A DNA stretch of 64,000 nt from Venatoribacter pacificus (GTDB lineage: Bacteria; Pseudomonadota; Gammaproteobacteria; Pseudomonadales; Oceanobacteraceae), in NCBI RefSeq assembly GCF_025318105.1, contig NZ_JAOANI010000028.1, forward strand, positions 62,001 to 126,000, written 5' to 3'. This document shows positions 8,522 to 16,524 of the stretch, piece by piece (the first letter of the stretch is position 1; each line of letters begins with the position of its first letter). The position numbers and the translations under genes were made by a program. Under the pieces are notes generated by a model. The model saw only the letters and a list, made by a program, of their open reading frames with translations. It was not told the origin of the DNA and did no database searches.

Positions 8522-9268
8522 ATGCAAAAATTCGTTGCCACCCTGTGTCTGGCTGCCAGTGTCTTGCTGTCGCCGTTCGCATCCGCTGAAAAAATCCGCA
8601 TTGCCTCCGAAGGTGCTTATGCGCCTTTTAATATGATTGATGCCAGCGGTAATCTGGTCGGCTTTGATATTGATATCGCCAAAGCCCTGTGTGCAGAAAT
8701 GAACGTGGAATGTGACATCGTGGCGCAGGATTGGGACGGTATTATTCCGGGTCTGATGGCACGTAAATACGATGCCATTATTGCCTCCATGTCGATCACC
8801 AAAGAACGTCTGCGTGTGGTGAATTTTACCAATAAATACTACACCAACAGCCTGGCCTTTGTGGCTGCCAAAGGTAAAACACTGGATACCAGCATGGCCG
8901 GTCTGAAAGGCCTGAGCGTTGGTGCTCAGCGCGCGACGATCTCCGGTCAGACACTGGAAGATAAATACAGCGACGTGGTCAGCGTGAAACTGTACGACAC
9001 TCAGGATAACGCTTACCTCGATCTGGCCGCTGGTCGTATCGACGCCATCCTGTCGGATAAATTCCCGGCCTATGACTGGCTGCAAAGCAAAGACGGCGCG
9101 AACTTTGAATTCAAGGGCGCTGATCTGGATATCGACGATCAAATCGGTATCGCCGTGCGTAAGGGCGACAAATTGCAGGAGCGTCTGAATAAAGCGCTGG
9201 ATGCCATCGTTGCCAACGGCACTTACAAAGAAATTAACGCTAAATATTTCCCGTTTGATATTTACTGA
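8522..9268 (+). CDS. Periplasmic basic amino acid-binding protein
   Basis: The 248-residue product has a signal peptide (1-22, cleavage after ASA) and a family 3 solute-binding fold. The start of the mature protein, EGAYAPFN followed by DIDIAKAL and DWDGIIPGL, closely resembles the arginine/ornithine-binding proteins AotJ/ArgT/HisJ. GAGG lies nine bases before the ATG at 8522, so the in-frame ATG six codons earlier is rejected. It delivers substrate to the permease pair that follows. Arginine or ornithine is the likely ligand, which would fit the arginine catabolic cluster at 28.5-34 kb, but this is inference. Confidence 0.9.
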   Translation: MQKFVATLCLAASVLLSPFASAEKIRIASEGAYAPFNMIDASGNLVGFDIDIAKALCAEMNVECDIVAQDWDGIIPGLMARKYDAIIASMSITKERLRVVNFTNKYYTNSLAFVAAKGKTLDTSMAGLKGLSVGAQRATISGQTLEDKYSDVVSVKLYDTQDNAYLDLAAGRIDAILSDKFPAYDWLQSKDGANFEFKGADLDIDDQIGIAVRKGDKLQERLNKALDAIVANGTYKEINAKYFPFDIY

Positions 9269-9325
9269 GCGGAAACGGCTCAGAGGTCAGTCGATGAACG
9301 ATAACAAACACCAGGATAGCGCTGC

Positions 9326-10024
9326 ATGCTGATGGATTTACAGGGCTTCGGCCATCTGTTACTCAGCGGAGCGCTGATGACCATTCAGCTGGCCCTTGCC
9401 AGCTTAGCCATCGGACTGGTTATCGGCCTGCTGGGGGCGGCGGCTAAATTGTCGCCTTCGCCGTTTTTGCGTATTCCGGCCACGCTGTACACCACACTGG
9501 TGCGTGGCGTACCGGAATTATTGCTGGTTTTAACCCTGTATTACGGCGGCGCTCAGCTGCTGATGTGGGCGGCCAGTTTTTTTGGTTATGACGAATACAT
9601 CGAAGTAGGCGCTTTTGCCGCTGGTGTTGCGGCCTTAGCCATTGCCTTTGGTGCTTACGCCACGGAAGTATTCCGCATGGCGATGCTGGAAGTACCCAAG
9701 GGGCAGTGGGAGTCGGCACAGTCGATGGGGATGAGTCGCGGGCAGACCTTTTTCCGCATTATTTTTCCGCAGGTATGGCGTCTGGCGATTCCCGGACTGG
9801 GCAACTTATTTCAGGTGTTACTGAAAGATACCGCACTGGTCTCGGTGATTGGTTTGAATGAATTAATGCGCCAGGCCAGCGTGGGCTCGGCGGCCACCAA
9901 ACATCCTTTTGATTTTTATCTGGCAGCCGCCATTCTGTATCTGGCGCTGACCCTGTTGGCGACGCTGGTGACCGAAATTCTTGAGCGTCTGAGTAAACCT
10001 GAACTGCGTGGGCGACGGGCATGA
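9326..10024 (+). CDS. Amino acid ABC transporter permease (HisQ/AotQ type)
   Basis: This 232-residue inner-membrane permease has about five membrane segments and the His/Glu/Gln permease family fold. The cytoplasmic EAA-type loop that docks the ATPase is visible around ESAQSMGMSRGQTFFRIIFPQ. It overlaps the next permease by four bases (ATGA), indicating translational coupling, and the two should form a heterodimeric channel with the upstream ATPase. Confidence 0.9.
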   Translation: MLMDLQGFGHLLLSGALMTIQLALASLAIGLVIGLLGAAAKLSPSPFLRIPATLYTTLVRGVPELLLVLTLYYGGAQLLMWAASFFGYDEYIEVGAFAAGVAALAIAFGAYATEVFRMAMLEVPKGQWESAQSMGMSRGQTFFRIIFPQVWRLAIPGLGNLFQVLLKDTALVSVIGLNELMRQASVGSAATKHPFDFYLAAAILYLALTLLATLVTEILERLSKPELRGRRA

Positions 10025-10722
10025 ACTGGGATTGGTCTGTAATCTGGGATTATTCCCCGCGCCTGCTGGAAGGTGCCTGGCTGACATTAGAGCTGGTGGG
10101 TTTATCCGGTATTTTTGGCATATTAATGGCCGTGCCTCTGGCACTCATGCGTGCTTCAGCGCAGCCATTACTCAAAGGTCTGGCCTATGGCTATATCTTT
10201 TTCTTCCGTGGCACACCGCTGCTGGTACAGATATTCCTGATTTATTACGGCGCCTCACAGTTTGATGCGGTGAAAGACTCTTTCCTCTGGCCGATTCTGA
10301 AAGAGCCTTACTGGTGCGCCATTATCGCTTTCACCATGAATACTTCCGCTTACAGTGCTGAATTAATCCGTGGTGCAATTCAGGCGATTCCCCATGGCGA
10401 AATTGAAGTCGCCGATGCGCTGGGCATGAACCAGCTGACCAAAATCCGCCGTATTATTCTGCCAAGAGCACTGGGCATTGTGCTGCCAGCCTACAGCAAC
10501 GAATTTTTATTAATGCTGAAAAGCAGCGCGCTGGCCTCGACCATTACTCTGCTGGATATTACCGGTATGGCGCGTACGATTATTGCCCGTACTTATACGC
10601 CGCTGGAAATTTTCTTCGCCGCCGGCATGATGTACCTGATTATGTCCGCTGTGTTGATCGGCTTATTCCGCTTGATGGAATTAAGGGTTAACCGGCATAA
10701 ATACATCAGCCGGGAAGGCTGA
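10021..10722 (+). CDS. Amino acid ABC transporter permease (HisM/AotM type)
   Basis: The 233-residue partner permease has the same fold and an EAA-type loop (EVADALGMNQLTKIRRIILPRA). It is the last gene of the transporter operon. The terminator expected just downstream is split: its left arm is at 10732-10745 and its right arm now lies beyond the inserted 731-bp element. Confidence 0.9.
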   Translation: MNWDWSVIWDYSPRLLEGAWLTLELVGLSGIFGILMAVPLALMRASAQPLLKGLAYGYIFFFRGTPLLVQIFLIYYGASQFDAVKDSFLWPILKEPYWCAIIAFTMNTSAYSAELIRGAIQAIPHGEIEVADALGMNQLTKIRRIILPRALGIVLPAYSNEFLLMLKSSALASTITLLDITGMARTIIARTYTPLEIFFAAGMMYLIMSAVLIGLFRLMELRVNRHKYISREG

Positions 10723-10731
10723 TAAATACCC

Positions 10732-10745
10732 ATAAAAAAACCTGC
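10732..10745. terminator. Left arm of a split bidirectional terminator
   Basis: ATAAAAAAACCTGC here is the exact reverse complement of GCAGGTTTTTTTAT at 11490-11503. The two 14-base arms would make a typical terminator hairpin between the permease gene and the convergent exporter gene, but the element at 10753-11483 separates them. Confidence 0.75.
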
Positions 10746-10752
10746 TTTGGCA

Positions 10753-11483
10753 CACTACTGTCCCGCAGTTTTTAATCAGCACCGCAGCTGACAAAAACAG
10801 CATTTTTTAATTTCAAGGCCTGCTGCCTCCCAGGGGAACTTATCCTCTTGCCGGCGGGCTTTATACCTGACCGCCATGGATGGCGGAAATGCATGTTTTG
10901 CAGGAGCAAAAACAGGCCCAGCTTCGCGCTTTCTGGGCCGTCACCCTTGAAACCTTGATATTTACTGGCCGCGTGCCTCATCGGCCATCCATGGCCGGAG
11001 CCACTTATCCGCATCCCTGCGGACAGACCAGGCATATCAGCAGTTTCTGCGGCGGCCCCAGAGGCGCAGAAAACTGTCACCGCAATGCCGTTTTTCAAAT
11101 CAAACGCATTCTTTTAAATATCATGTCTCAAACACGGTTTCCTATGAAATACGGCTGAGCGGATTACTGTCACCGGCGATCGTGCGGCGCCAGTCAACCA
11201 GATGATTCTGTGGCCTTCAGAGCAAAACCCTGCCCCGGAACGATACAAATTTTTGCTGTTTTAAAGCGCCGTTCCGGGGCGAATTGTTTTGCGTGCCGCA
11301 TAATCATTGCAGTTGGCTGGATGAAGCCGGACGCGCCAAAAAGAGAGGATCGTAAGGAGATACCTCTCCTTGCAGGGGGCCAGGGGCTTGCCCCGGAAAG
11401 GCGTTTCAGGTTGAAAAACAGTAGTCGATGAATGCTGCCGTTTGGAGTGACACAATGTCACTCCAAACTGTGGGACAGCAGTG
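10753..11483. mobile_element. 731-bp non-autonomous element with terminal inverted repeats, copy 2
   Basis: The ends CACTACTGTCCCGCAGTTT (10753-10771) and AAACTGTGGGACAGCAGTG (11465-11483) are inverted repeats with 17 of 19 positions matching. The right 553 bp match window positions 1-552. No transposase or other protein is recognisable inside, so it is either a MITE-like element or a decayed insertion sequence. Several stem-loops occur: GGCCCAGC/GCTTTCTGGGCC near 10920, CCCCGGAACG near 11233 paired with CGTTCCGGGG near 11270, a GGAGA/TCTCC pair near 11356 and the 13-bp stem at 11440-11468. No clear target duplication is seen. It lies inside a terminator. Confidence 0.8.
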
Positions 11484-11489
11484 GCTGTG

Positions 11490-11503
11490 GCAGGTTTTTT
11501 TAT
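11490..11503. terminator. Right arm of the split terminator
   Basis: This is the mate of 10732-10745, perfect over 14 bases. In its present place it is a T tract without a nearby pairing arm, so termination of the exporter transcript may now depend on the element's own hairpins. Confidence 0.7.
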
Positions 11504-11522
11504 CTTCGCCATCCGGGAGCGA

Positions 11523-12149
11523 TTAATTCTTAACTTCCATCATCGCGATTCTGATTCCGGTCGCAATCAGGGTTAAACCTGCGGTTTTATTAATCGCATT
11601 AACCACCCAGGCTTTGAGTTGCTTGCGCGCCAGATGATTGCCCATATAGCTGAATGCACTGTACACCAGCAGGTCGGCGAGCAGGCAGGAAGCCCCCATA
11701 ATCAACAGCTGCAGCAGCACAGGTTCCGCCGGATCAATAAACTGCGGCAGCAGAGCAGAAAAATAGAGCAGTGCCTTGGGGTTGGCTAGCTGTACGATTA
11801 ATCCCTGATAAAACAGCTTGCCGGGTCTGCTCGTCTTTTGCTCACGGCTGAGATTAATGGGCCCGGCGTTGCTGAATATGGCACTCAGCCCCAGGTACAG
11901 CAGGTAGGCTACACCAACCCATTTAATCAAAGCGAACAGTGTGGCCGAGGCAATAATTAACGAGGCGATACCGGTAGCGGACAGCGAAAAATACAACACA
12001 TCAGCACAGGCGATACCCAGCACGCCAAAAAAGGCTTTGCCTTGCGGCTGGCTGGCACCCTGACTGGCTGCGGTGATGGCAGAAGGGCCGGGCACCATGA
12101 TTAACATAACCGTGGTTGCCAGAAAAATCAGGTAGAGTCCGCTGTCCAA
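11523..12149 (-). CDS. LysE/RhtB-family amino acid exporter
   Basis: The 208-residue inner-membrane protein has the RhtB N-terminal hallmark MVPGPSAI (about 18-25) and six hydrophobic segments. Family members export threonine, homoserine, leucine or related compounds. It follows the deacetylase gene by 28 bp on the same strand and may share its transcript. The substrate cannot be read from the sequence. Confidence 0.88.
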   Translation of the reverse strand: MDSGLYLIFLATTVMLIMVPGPSAITAASQGASQPQGKAFFGVLGIACADVLYFSLSATGIASLIIASATLFALIKWVGVAYLLYLGLSAIFSNAGPINLSREQKTSRPGKLFYQGLIVQLANPKALLYFSALLPQFIDPAEPVLLQLLIMGASCLLADLLVYSAFSYMGNHLARKQLKAWVVNAINKTAGLTLIATGIRIAMMEVKN

Positions 12150-12177
12150 AATTGTATTCCTGCCGGTTATTGCATTG

Positions 12178-13290
12178 TCAGAGGTTTGTGGCGGTTGGCT
12201 GCAGGCTGCGGCAGTCGCGCCAGTTCAGTCCGGCTTGCTGTTGCAGGGTTTGCAGTGCCGCTAAGTTTGCCAGTGCCCGCGGGTGAATATCGTGGTACAG
12301 AATAATACCGCGACGCCACAATAGCATCAGGGTTATTACCCGGTCTTCGACGTCTTTATCTTTCAGCTTACGGTTCCAGTCCTGGCTGTCGATATTCCAC
12401 AGCATGACACCTTCACCTGCCTGCTTTAGCGCAGCGGTCAGCACTTCGCTGCGCTGGCCGTAAGGCGGGCGGAACCAGTAAGGGCCCGGCTGATAGTCAT
12501 TCAGACGCGTGCGTGTGGTGTTGATGGAGTCGGCCCAGCCATCCCATTTCTGGTGGCTTTTATGCACTTCGCCATGGGAGCCCAGACACTGGCTGGCGTA
12601 AAAATCCTGCGGCGCTTTCTGCTGTTTAATACGTTCGCCCAGTGCGAAAAACTGTGCATGCATGCCGGCACTTTCCAGTGCTTTAATCAGCTGCTCAGTG
12701 CCGTTTACTTTAACGCCATCCTTTAAGCGGTCGGGTGCCGGGCCGTCATCATAGCTCAGCAGAAACTGCCGGTCGGGCAATTCAAAACCATCCACCTCAT
12801 GCTGATTGAATGTGTGAATTTCACTGGTAATACGCGGGAATAATGCCGCCAGACGTACCTGTTCATACAGGTAACGTAAGTGGAATGCTTCACTGGCTTT
12901 GGCCCAATCCTGATAACCGTCGGTAACGGGCCGTTGGCTGACGGCGGTTAATGCCGCCCAGCTGGCGGACGCGGCACACTGACCACAGGCCTGTGCATAG
13001 TTAGCCTGCAGCCGCTGCCGGGTTTTCCCCAGCCAGCGCTGCACGCTGGCAGTATCGGGCTTATCGACGGCGGTGAAGGCTTTGATCTCGGCTTCAGTGC
13101 TCAGTGCTGTGGCTTCCAGCAAGCGGGCGAAGGTCAGAATTTCGGCGGCGGAAGCGCGGTCAAAGGCTACAGCGCTGGTTAACGGTTGTGGCCACAGGCT
13201 GCGCTCCAGCGTGGCGACTTTAGCGGGACCTGCGGCCTGAGTGAGCGGGCTGATGATCAGGCCCAGTAACAGCGGGAATGTAAAACGCAT
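12178..13290 (-). CDS. Exported polysaccharide deacetylase (NodB fold)
   Basis: The 370-residue protein has a signal peptide (about 1-19), an extra helical N-terminal domain (about 25-165) with a CGQC motif (102-105), and a carbohydrate esterase family 4 domain. The five motifs are visible: YDDGP with catalytic Asp181 and metal ligand Asp182, the HxxxH ligands His239 and His243, RPPYG (274-278), WNIDSQDW and ILYHD. It should remove acetyl groups from peptidoglycan or another N-acetylglucosamine polymer in the periplasm. AAGGAC precedes the ATG at 13290, favouring it over an ATG nine codons earlier. Confidence 0.85.
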   Translation of the reverse strand: MRFTFPLLLGLIISPLTQAAGPAKVATLERSLWPQPLTSAVAFDRASAAEILTFARLLEATALSTEAEIKAFTAVDKPDTASVQRWLGKTRQRLQANYAQACGQCAASASWAALTAVSQRPVTDGYQDWAKASEAFHLRYLYEQVRLAALFPRITSEIHTFNQHEVDGFELPDRQFLLSYDDGPAPDRLKDGVKVNGTEQLIKALESAGMHAQFFALGERIKQQKAPQDFYASQCLGSHGEVHKSHQKWDGWADSINTTRTRLNDYQPGPYWFRPPYGQRSEVLTAALKQAGEGVMLWNIDSQDWNRKLKDKDVEDRVITLMLLWRRGIILYHDIHPRALANLAALQTLQQQAGLNWRDCRSLQPTATNL

Positions 13291-13331
13291 GGGATGTCCT
13301 TTTGCGATGAATAACATTGGATCAGCGGAAT

Positions 13332-13355
13332 AAAAAACCCCGCTGGCGCGGGGTT
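13332..13355 (-). terminator. Rho-independent terminator
   Basis: On the minus strand an 8-bp GC-rich stem (13336-13343 with 13348-13355) is followed by a T run. It ends the DUF2135/TPR gene transcript. Confidence 0.88.
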
Positions 13356-13374
13356 CGTCTTAACAGGTTTTAAC

Positions 13375-14556
13375 TTACTGCTGGTTCAGTTTTTCCTGCA
13401 TCCGGCTGATGCCGCTATCGTAAGCGCTGTGCTCGCGCAGCGACTTGGCTTTGCGGAAGTTATCCAGTGCATCCTGCCAGCGGCCACTGGCTTCATAAAT
13501 ACGGGCAATGTTGTAGTAGCTGCTGGCCTGTACCCGATCTTTATTTTTACCGGACGCCAGTTCAATCGCTTTGCGGTTAGCCCACAGTGCTTCGGCGGTA
13601 CGGTTCAGTTTCTGGTAGGTCAGACCCAGGTTGCTGTAGGCCTGGCCAAAGCTTGGGTAGAGGTTAACAGCGTCCTGAAAAGCGTACATCGCGTCTTCCA
13701 GTTTCTTCTCGCCATAGAGTTTCTCGCCACGGGTGTTGATGCGCTTGGCTTCTTTTTTGATGGCGTCGGTGATCAGCGAGTGACTCTCGAAAGAATCGGC
13801 TTTGATCAGGCTGTACAGGTGAGCGGCCAGACCATCGCGGTTCAGGCTCAGGTATTGGTCAACGTCATGGAAGGCGCCGTTTTCGTCAATACCGAACACC
13901 ACCCAGCTGGAAGCGGTCTGATCCGGTTTAACGTTGTAAGTACGGATCAGCGTCTGGCCAACATACACCTGAACGCGGGCGTTACTGTTGCCTAACGCTT
14001 TAGACGTTTTGCTGTCGCGGTTGCTGTAATCGTGTACGGCGTAAACGTAGCGCTCGCCGTCGTGCTTCTGCTCAATGGTGATGGTTTCCGGCCCGAAACT
14101 GTTGGTGTCATCGACATCCAGATTGGCATCACGGCCCTGTTTCTTCACGTAGTAAACGTGGTTGCCGAGGTAGGTCAGGTGAGAGTCCAGATCGAATGGC
14201 TTGCTGCCCCAGGTCAGTACCACGCGCAGACCATCGAGGTTCTGCATCACCGGTGACAGGGCGTAGGTAAAGCCATCACACGGGCACTTCACAACCAGTG
14301 TGGAGTAACCGGCCTTGTCGATGATCATGGTCGTGTCGGCATCGTCAGCCAAAGTGCTGGCTGCAGTGGCTACACCGGTGGCGGCAGAGCTGGCACGTAC
14401 AGAGCTTTCACCGTTGCGCTGCCAGGTGATTTTGGCATCGGCAATGGTTTCATCTTTAACCACGGCGCTCAGCACTTTGACTTCCAGTGCGGCAGCAGGC
14501 AAAGCCAGTGAGGTTGCCAGCAGCAGGCTGCTGAGGCGTAAGCAGGATTTGAACAT
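13375..14556 (-). CDS. Exported DUF2135 (YfaP-like) and TPR protein
   Basis: The 393-residue protein has a signal peptide (about 1-23). A beta domain follows (about 90-215) with the DUF2135/YfaP pattern: LTWGSKPFDLDSHL (114-127), LDVDD (146-150) and GPE (155-157). The C-terminal part holds about three tetratricopeptide repeats (roughly 268-377). TPR domains mediate protein binding; the DUF2135 part is thought to be extracytoplasmic and of unknown role. AAGGAAG precedes the ATG at 14556, so the longer in-frame start is rejected. It is a single gene with its own terminator, divergent from pgk. Confidence 0.75.
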   Translation of the reverse strand: MFKSCLRLSSLLLATSLALPAAALEVKVLSAVVKDETIADAKITWQRNGESSVRASSAATGVATAASTLADDADTTMIIDKAGYSTLVVKCPCDGFTYALSPVMQNLDGLRVVLTWGSKPFDLDSHLTYLGNHVYYVKKQGRDANLDVDDTNSFGPETITIEQKHDGERYVYAVHDYSNRDSKTSKALGNSNARVQVYVGQTLIRTYNVKPDQTASSWVVFGIDENGAFHDVDQYLSLNRDGLAAHLYSLIKADSFESHSLITDAIKKEAKRINTRGEKLYGEKKLEDAMYAFQDAVNLYPSFGQAYSNLGLTYQKLNRTAEALWANRKAIELASGKNKDRVQASSYYNIARIYEASGRWQDALDNFRKAKSLREHSAYDSGISRMQEKLNQQ

Positions 14557-14824
14557 GGGATCTTCCTTTATTAACTGTCCTGAAATAGTCACTTCGGCTC
14601 GCTCCGGGTTGAGCCGAATGAAGACCGCAGATTCTAGCTGCAACCTCTATCAATAACTACCTCGACGATAAGGACCCGTTCACACTATCTGAATCCGGCT
14701 TGCTGAAAGTCAGTTTTTCTCAGAACAGAAGAGCGGGTGAGGTTGTCCGCTTCTGCTGCTGCCTTAGAGGACTTTAACCCATCGGCTCCCGGCGCTTGCA
14801 GGACTAGGGCAGGCGGGCGCTTGC

Positions 14825-14833
14825 TGCTATAAT
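14825..14833 (+). promoter_or_regulatory. Extended -10 promoter of pgk
   Basis: TGCTATAAT is a perfect extended -10 element with no good -35. It would give a leader of about 90 bases before the pgk ATG. The region 14557-14930 otherwise contains no supported gene. Confidence 0.6.
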
Positions 14834-14930
14834 CGCCGGCCAATTTTTCATCGTCCCGGAGGCTGTGGGTTCACGGAGTGAGCCTGCCGTGCGGGGCTGC
14901 ATTTTAATGGATATCGTGAGTGGAATTATC

Positions 14931-16091
14931 ATGACTGTATTGAAAATGGCCGATCTTGATCTGAGTGGTAAGCGCGTTTTAATTCGTGAAGACCTGAACG
15001 TTCCGGTAAAGAACGGCAAGGTAACCTCCGATGCGCGTATCCGTGCGTCTCTGCCAACCATTCAACTGGCGCTGGCTGCCGGTGCAAAAGTGATTGTTAT
15101 GTCGCATCTGGGCCGTCCTGAAGAAGGCGTCTACGACGAAGAGTCGTCCATCAAGCCGGTTGCGGCTCACCTGGCCGGTTTACTTGGCCGTGACGTTAAC
15201 GTCATTAAAGATTTCCGCGAAGGCGTTGAAGTCGCCGCCGGCGAAGTGGTGCTGCTGGAAAACGTACGCTTTAACAAAGGCGAGAAAAAAGACGCCGACG
15301 AACTGGCCCAGGCGTATGCCGCGCTGTGCGACGTCTTCGTGATGGATGCTTTTGGTACCGCACACCGCGCTCAGGCGTCTACTCATGGTGTGGCTAAATT
15401 CGCTCCGGTTGCCTGTGCCGGCCCATTGCTGGCGGCTGAACTGGATGCACTGGGCAAAGCGCTGGCGACTCCGGCGCGTCCGCTGGTGGCGATTGTTGGT
15501 GGCTCAAAAGTCTCGACCAAGCTGGAAGTGCTGGAAAGTCTGTCCGATATCTGTGATCAGATCATCGTCGGTGGTGGTATTGCCAATACCTTCCTGGCAG
15601 CGTCCGGTAAGCCAGTGGGAAAATCCCTGTGTGAAGACGACCTGATTCCGGCAGCAAAAAAACTGATGGAAAAAGTCTCCATTCCTCTGCCGACCGATGT
15701 GGTATGCGGTAAAGAGTTTTCAGAAAGCGCCGTCGCTACTCTGAAGAGTGCCGACGCGGTCGAAGCCGACGATATGATCTTCGACATCGGCCCAGATTCC
15801 GCCAAAGCACTGGCCGAGCAGCTGAAAAGCGCCAAAACCATTATCTGGAACGGCCCGGTCGGCGTATTCGAATTCGACCAGTTTGGTGAAGGTACCAAAG
15901 CCCTGGCGCTGGCCATTGCCGAATCCGACGCATTCTCCATTGCCGGTGGTGGTGACACTCTGGCCGCGGTTGATAAGTATGAGATTGCCGACAAAGTGTC
16001 TTACATCTCCACCGGAGGCGGTGCCTTCCTGGAATTCGTCGAAGGCAAAGTACTGCCTGCCGTCGCGATTCTGGAAGAGCGTGCTAAGTAA
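14931..16091 (+). CDS. pgk: Phosphoglycerate kinase
   Basis: This 386-residue enzyme (E. coli 387) transfers phosphate between 1,3-bisphosphoglycerate and ADP in glycolysis and gluconeogenesis. Visible blocks are LIREDLNVPVKNGKV near the N terminus, GGSKVSTK in the middle and the nucleotide-binding GGGDTLAAV near the C terminus. The ATG at 14931 gives MTVLKMADLDLSGKR, the usual start; an in-frame ATG at 14865 would add an unlikely 22 residues. fba lies about 1.75 kb downstream on the same strand, but an unknown gene, a small lipoprotein gene, a terminator and a MITE separate them. Confidence 0.97.
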   Translation: MTVLKMADLDLSGKRVLIREDLNVPVKNGKVTSDARIRASLPTIQLALAAGAKVIVMSHLGRPEEGVYDEESSIKPVAAHLAGLLGRDVNVIKDFREGVEVAAGEVVLLENVRFNKGEKKDADELAQAYAALCDVFVMDAFGTAHRAQASTHGVAKFAPVACAGPLLAAELDALGKALATPARPLVAIVGGSKVSTKLEVLESLSDICDQIIVGGGIANTFLAASGKPVGKSLCEDDLIPAAKKLMEKVSIPLPTDVVCGKEFSESAVATLKSADAVEADDMIFDIGPDSAKALAEQLKSAKTIIWNGPVGVFEFDQFGEGTKALALAIAESDAFSIAGGGDTLAAVDKYEIADKVSYISTGGGAFLEFVEGKVLPAVAILEERAK

Positions 16092-16109
16092 GAGGGCAGA
16101 GGAATGACG

Positions 16110-16280
16110 ATGCGTTATTTATCGATTCTGTTGATCGCCGGTCTGTCTGGCTGCAGTGCAACGCCACATAACGTGGATGACGACAGCGCCGCCAAACAAT
16201 CGGCTGAGCGCCAGAATCGCGACTTTGAAGCCATCGGCGTTCCACAACAACTGCCGCGCGATACGTTGCGCGACTTCTGA
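16110..16280 (+). CDS. Small lipoprotein
   Basis: A 56-residue product starts 18 bp after pgk, behind an AGAGG ribosome site. It has a short signal peptide ending in the lipobox LSGC (Cys15) and a hydrophilic tail with DDD and a C-terminal DTLRDF. An ATG two codons earlier (16104) is too close to the ribosome site. It is followed directly by a terminator, so it is probably cotranscribed with pgk. I do not recognise the family. Confidence 0.65.
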   Translation: MRYLSILLIAGLSGCSATPHNVDDDSAAKQSAERQNRDFEAIGVPQQLPRDTLRDF

Positions 16281-16285
16281 TGCAG

Positions 16286-16313
16286 AAAACCCGGCGTGCC
16301 CATGCCGGGTTTT
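16286..16313 (+). terminator. Rho-independent terminator
   Basis: AAAACCCGGC (16286-16295) pairs with GCCGGGTTTT (16304-16313). It ends the pgk-lipoprotein transcript; the MITE starts two bases later. Confidence 0.85.
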
Positions 16314-16314
16314 C

Positions 16315-16462
16315 CTAGCAGGCTGTTGATTTTCTATCTGCGTTGCCACTGCAGTGTTAAAAACCGACTCAAAATGCTCATTTACGACCTGTAAACTGCG
16401 CTTTTTCGCCGGTTTTTGCCTTGCATTGACTGCCTCGAAGACGAAAATCAACGGCCTGCTAG
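16315..16462. mobile_element. 148-bp MITE-like element with CTAG edges
   Basis: Terminal inverted repeats at 16315-16334 and 16443-16462 match at 19 of 20 positions (CTAGCAGGCTGTTGATTTTC at the left). Both ends read CTAG, the target favoured by IS630-type elements, which duplicate the central TA. It is too short to encode a protein. It lies directly behind a terminator. Confidence 0.8.
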
Positions 16463-16524
16463 CTATGTTTCGGAATATATATCCGCTCTAATAACGGCAA
16501 CGCCTTCATTCAAGGAGTCCAGGG

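Noticed and set aside
10753..11483. Complete insertion sequence
   Set aside because: No transposase or frameshifted transposase is recognisable, so only a non-autonomous or decayed element can be claimed; no clear target duplication was found.
14865..14930. Upstream start for pgk
   Set aside because: Family proteins start at the ATG of 14931, and the extra residues resemble nothing.
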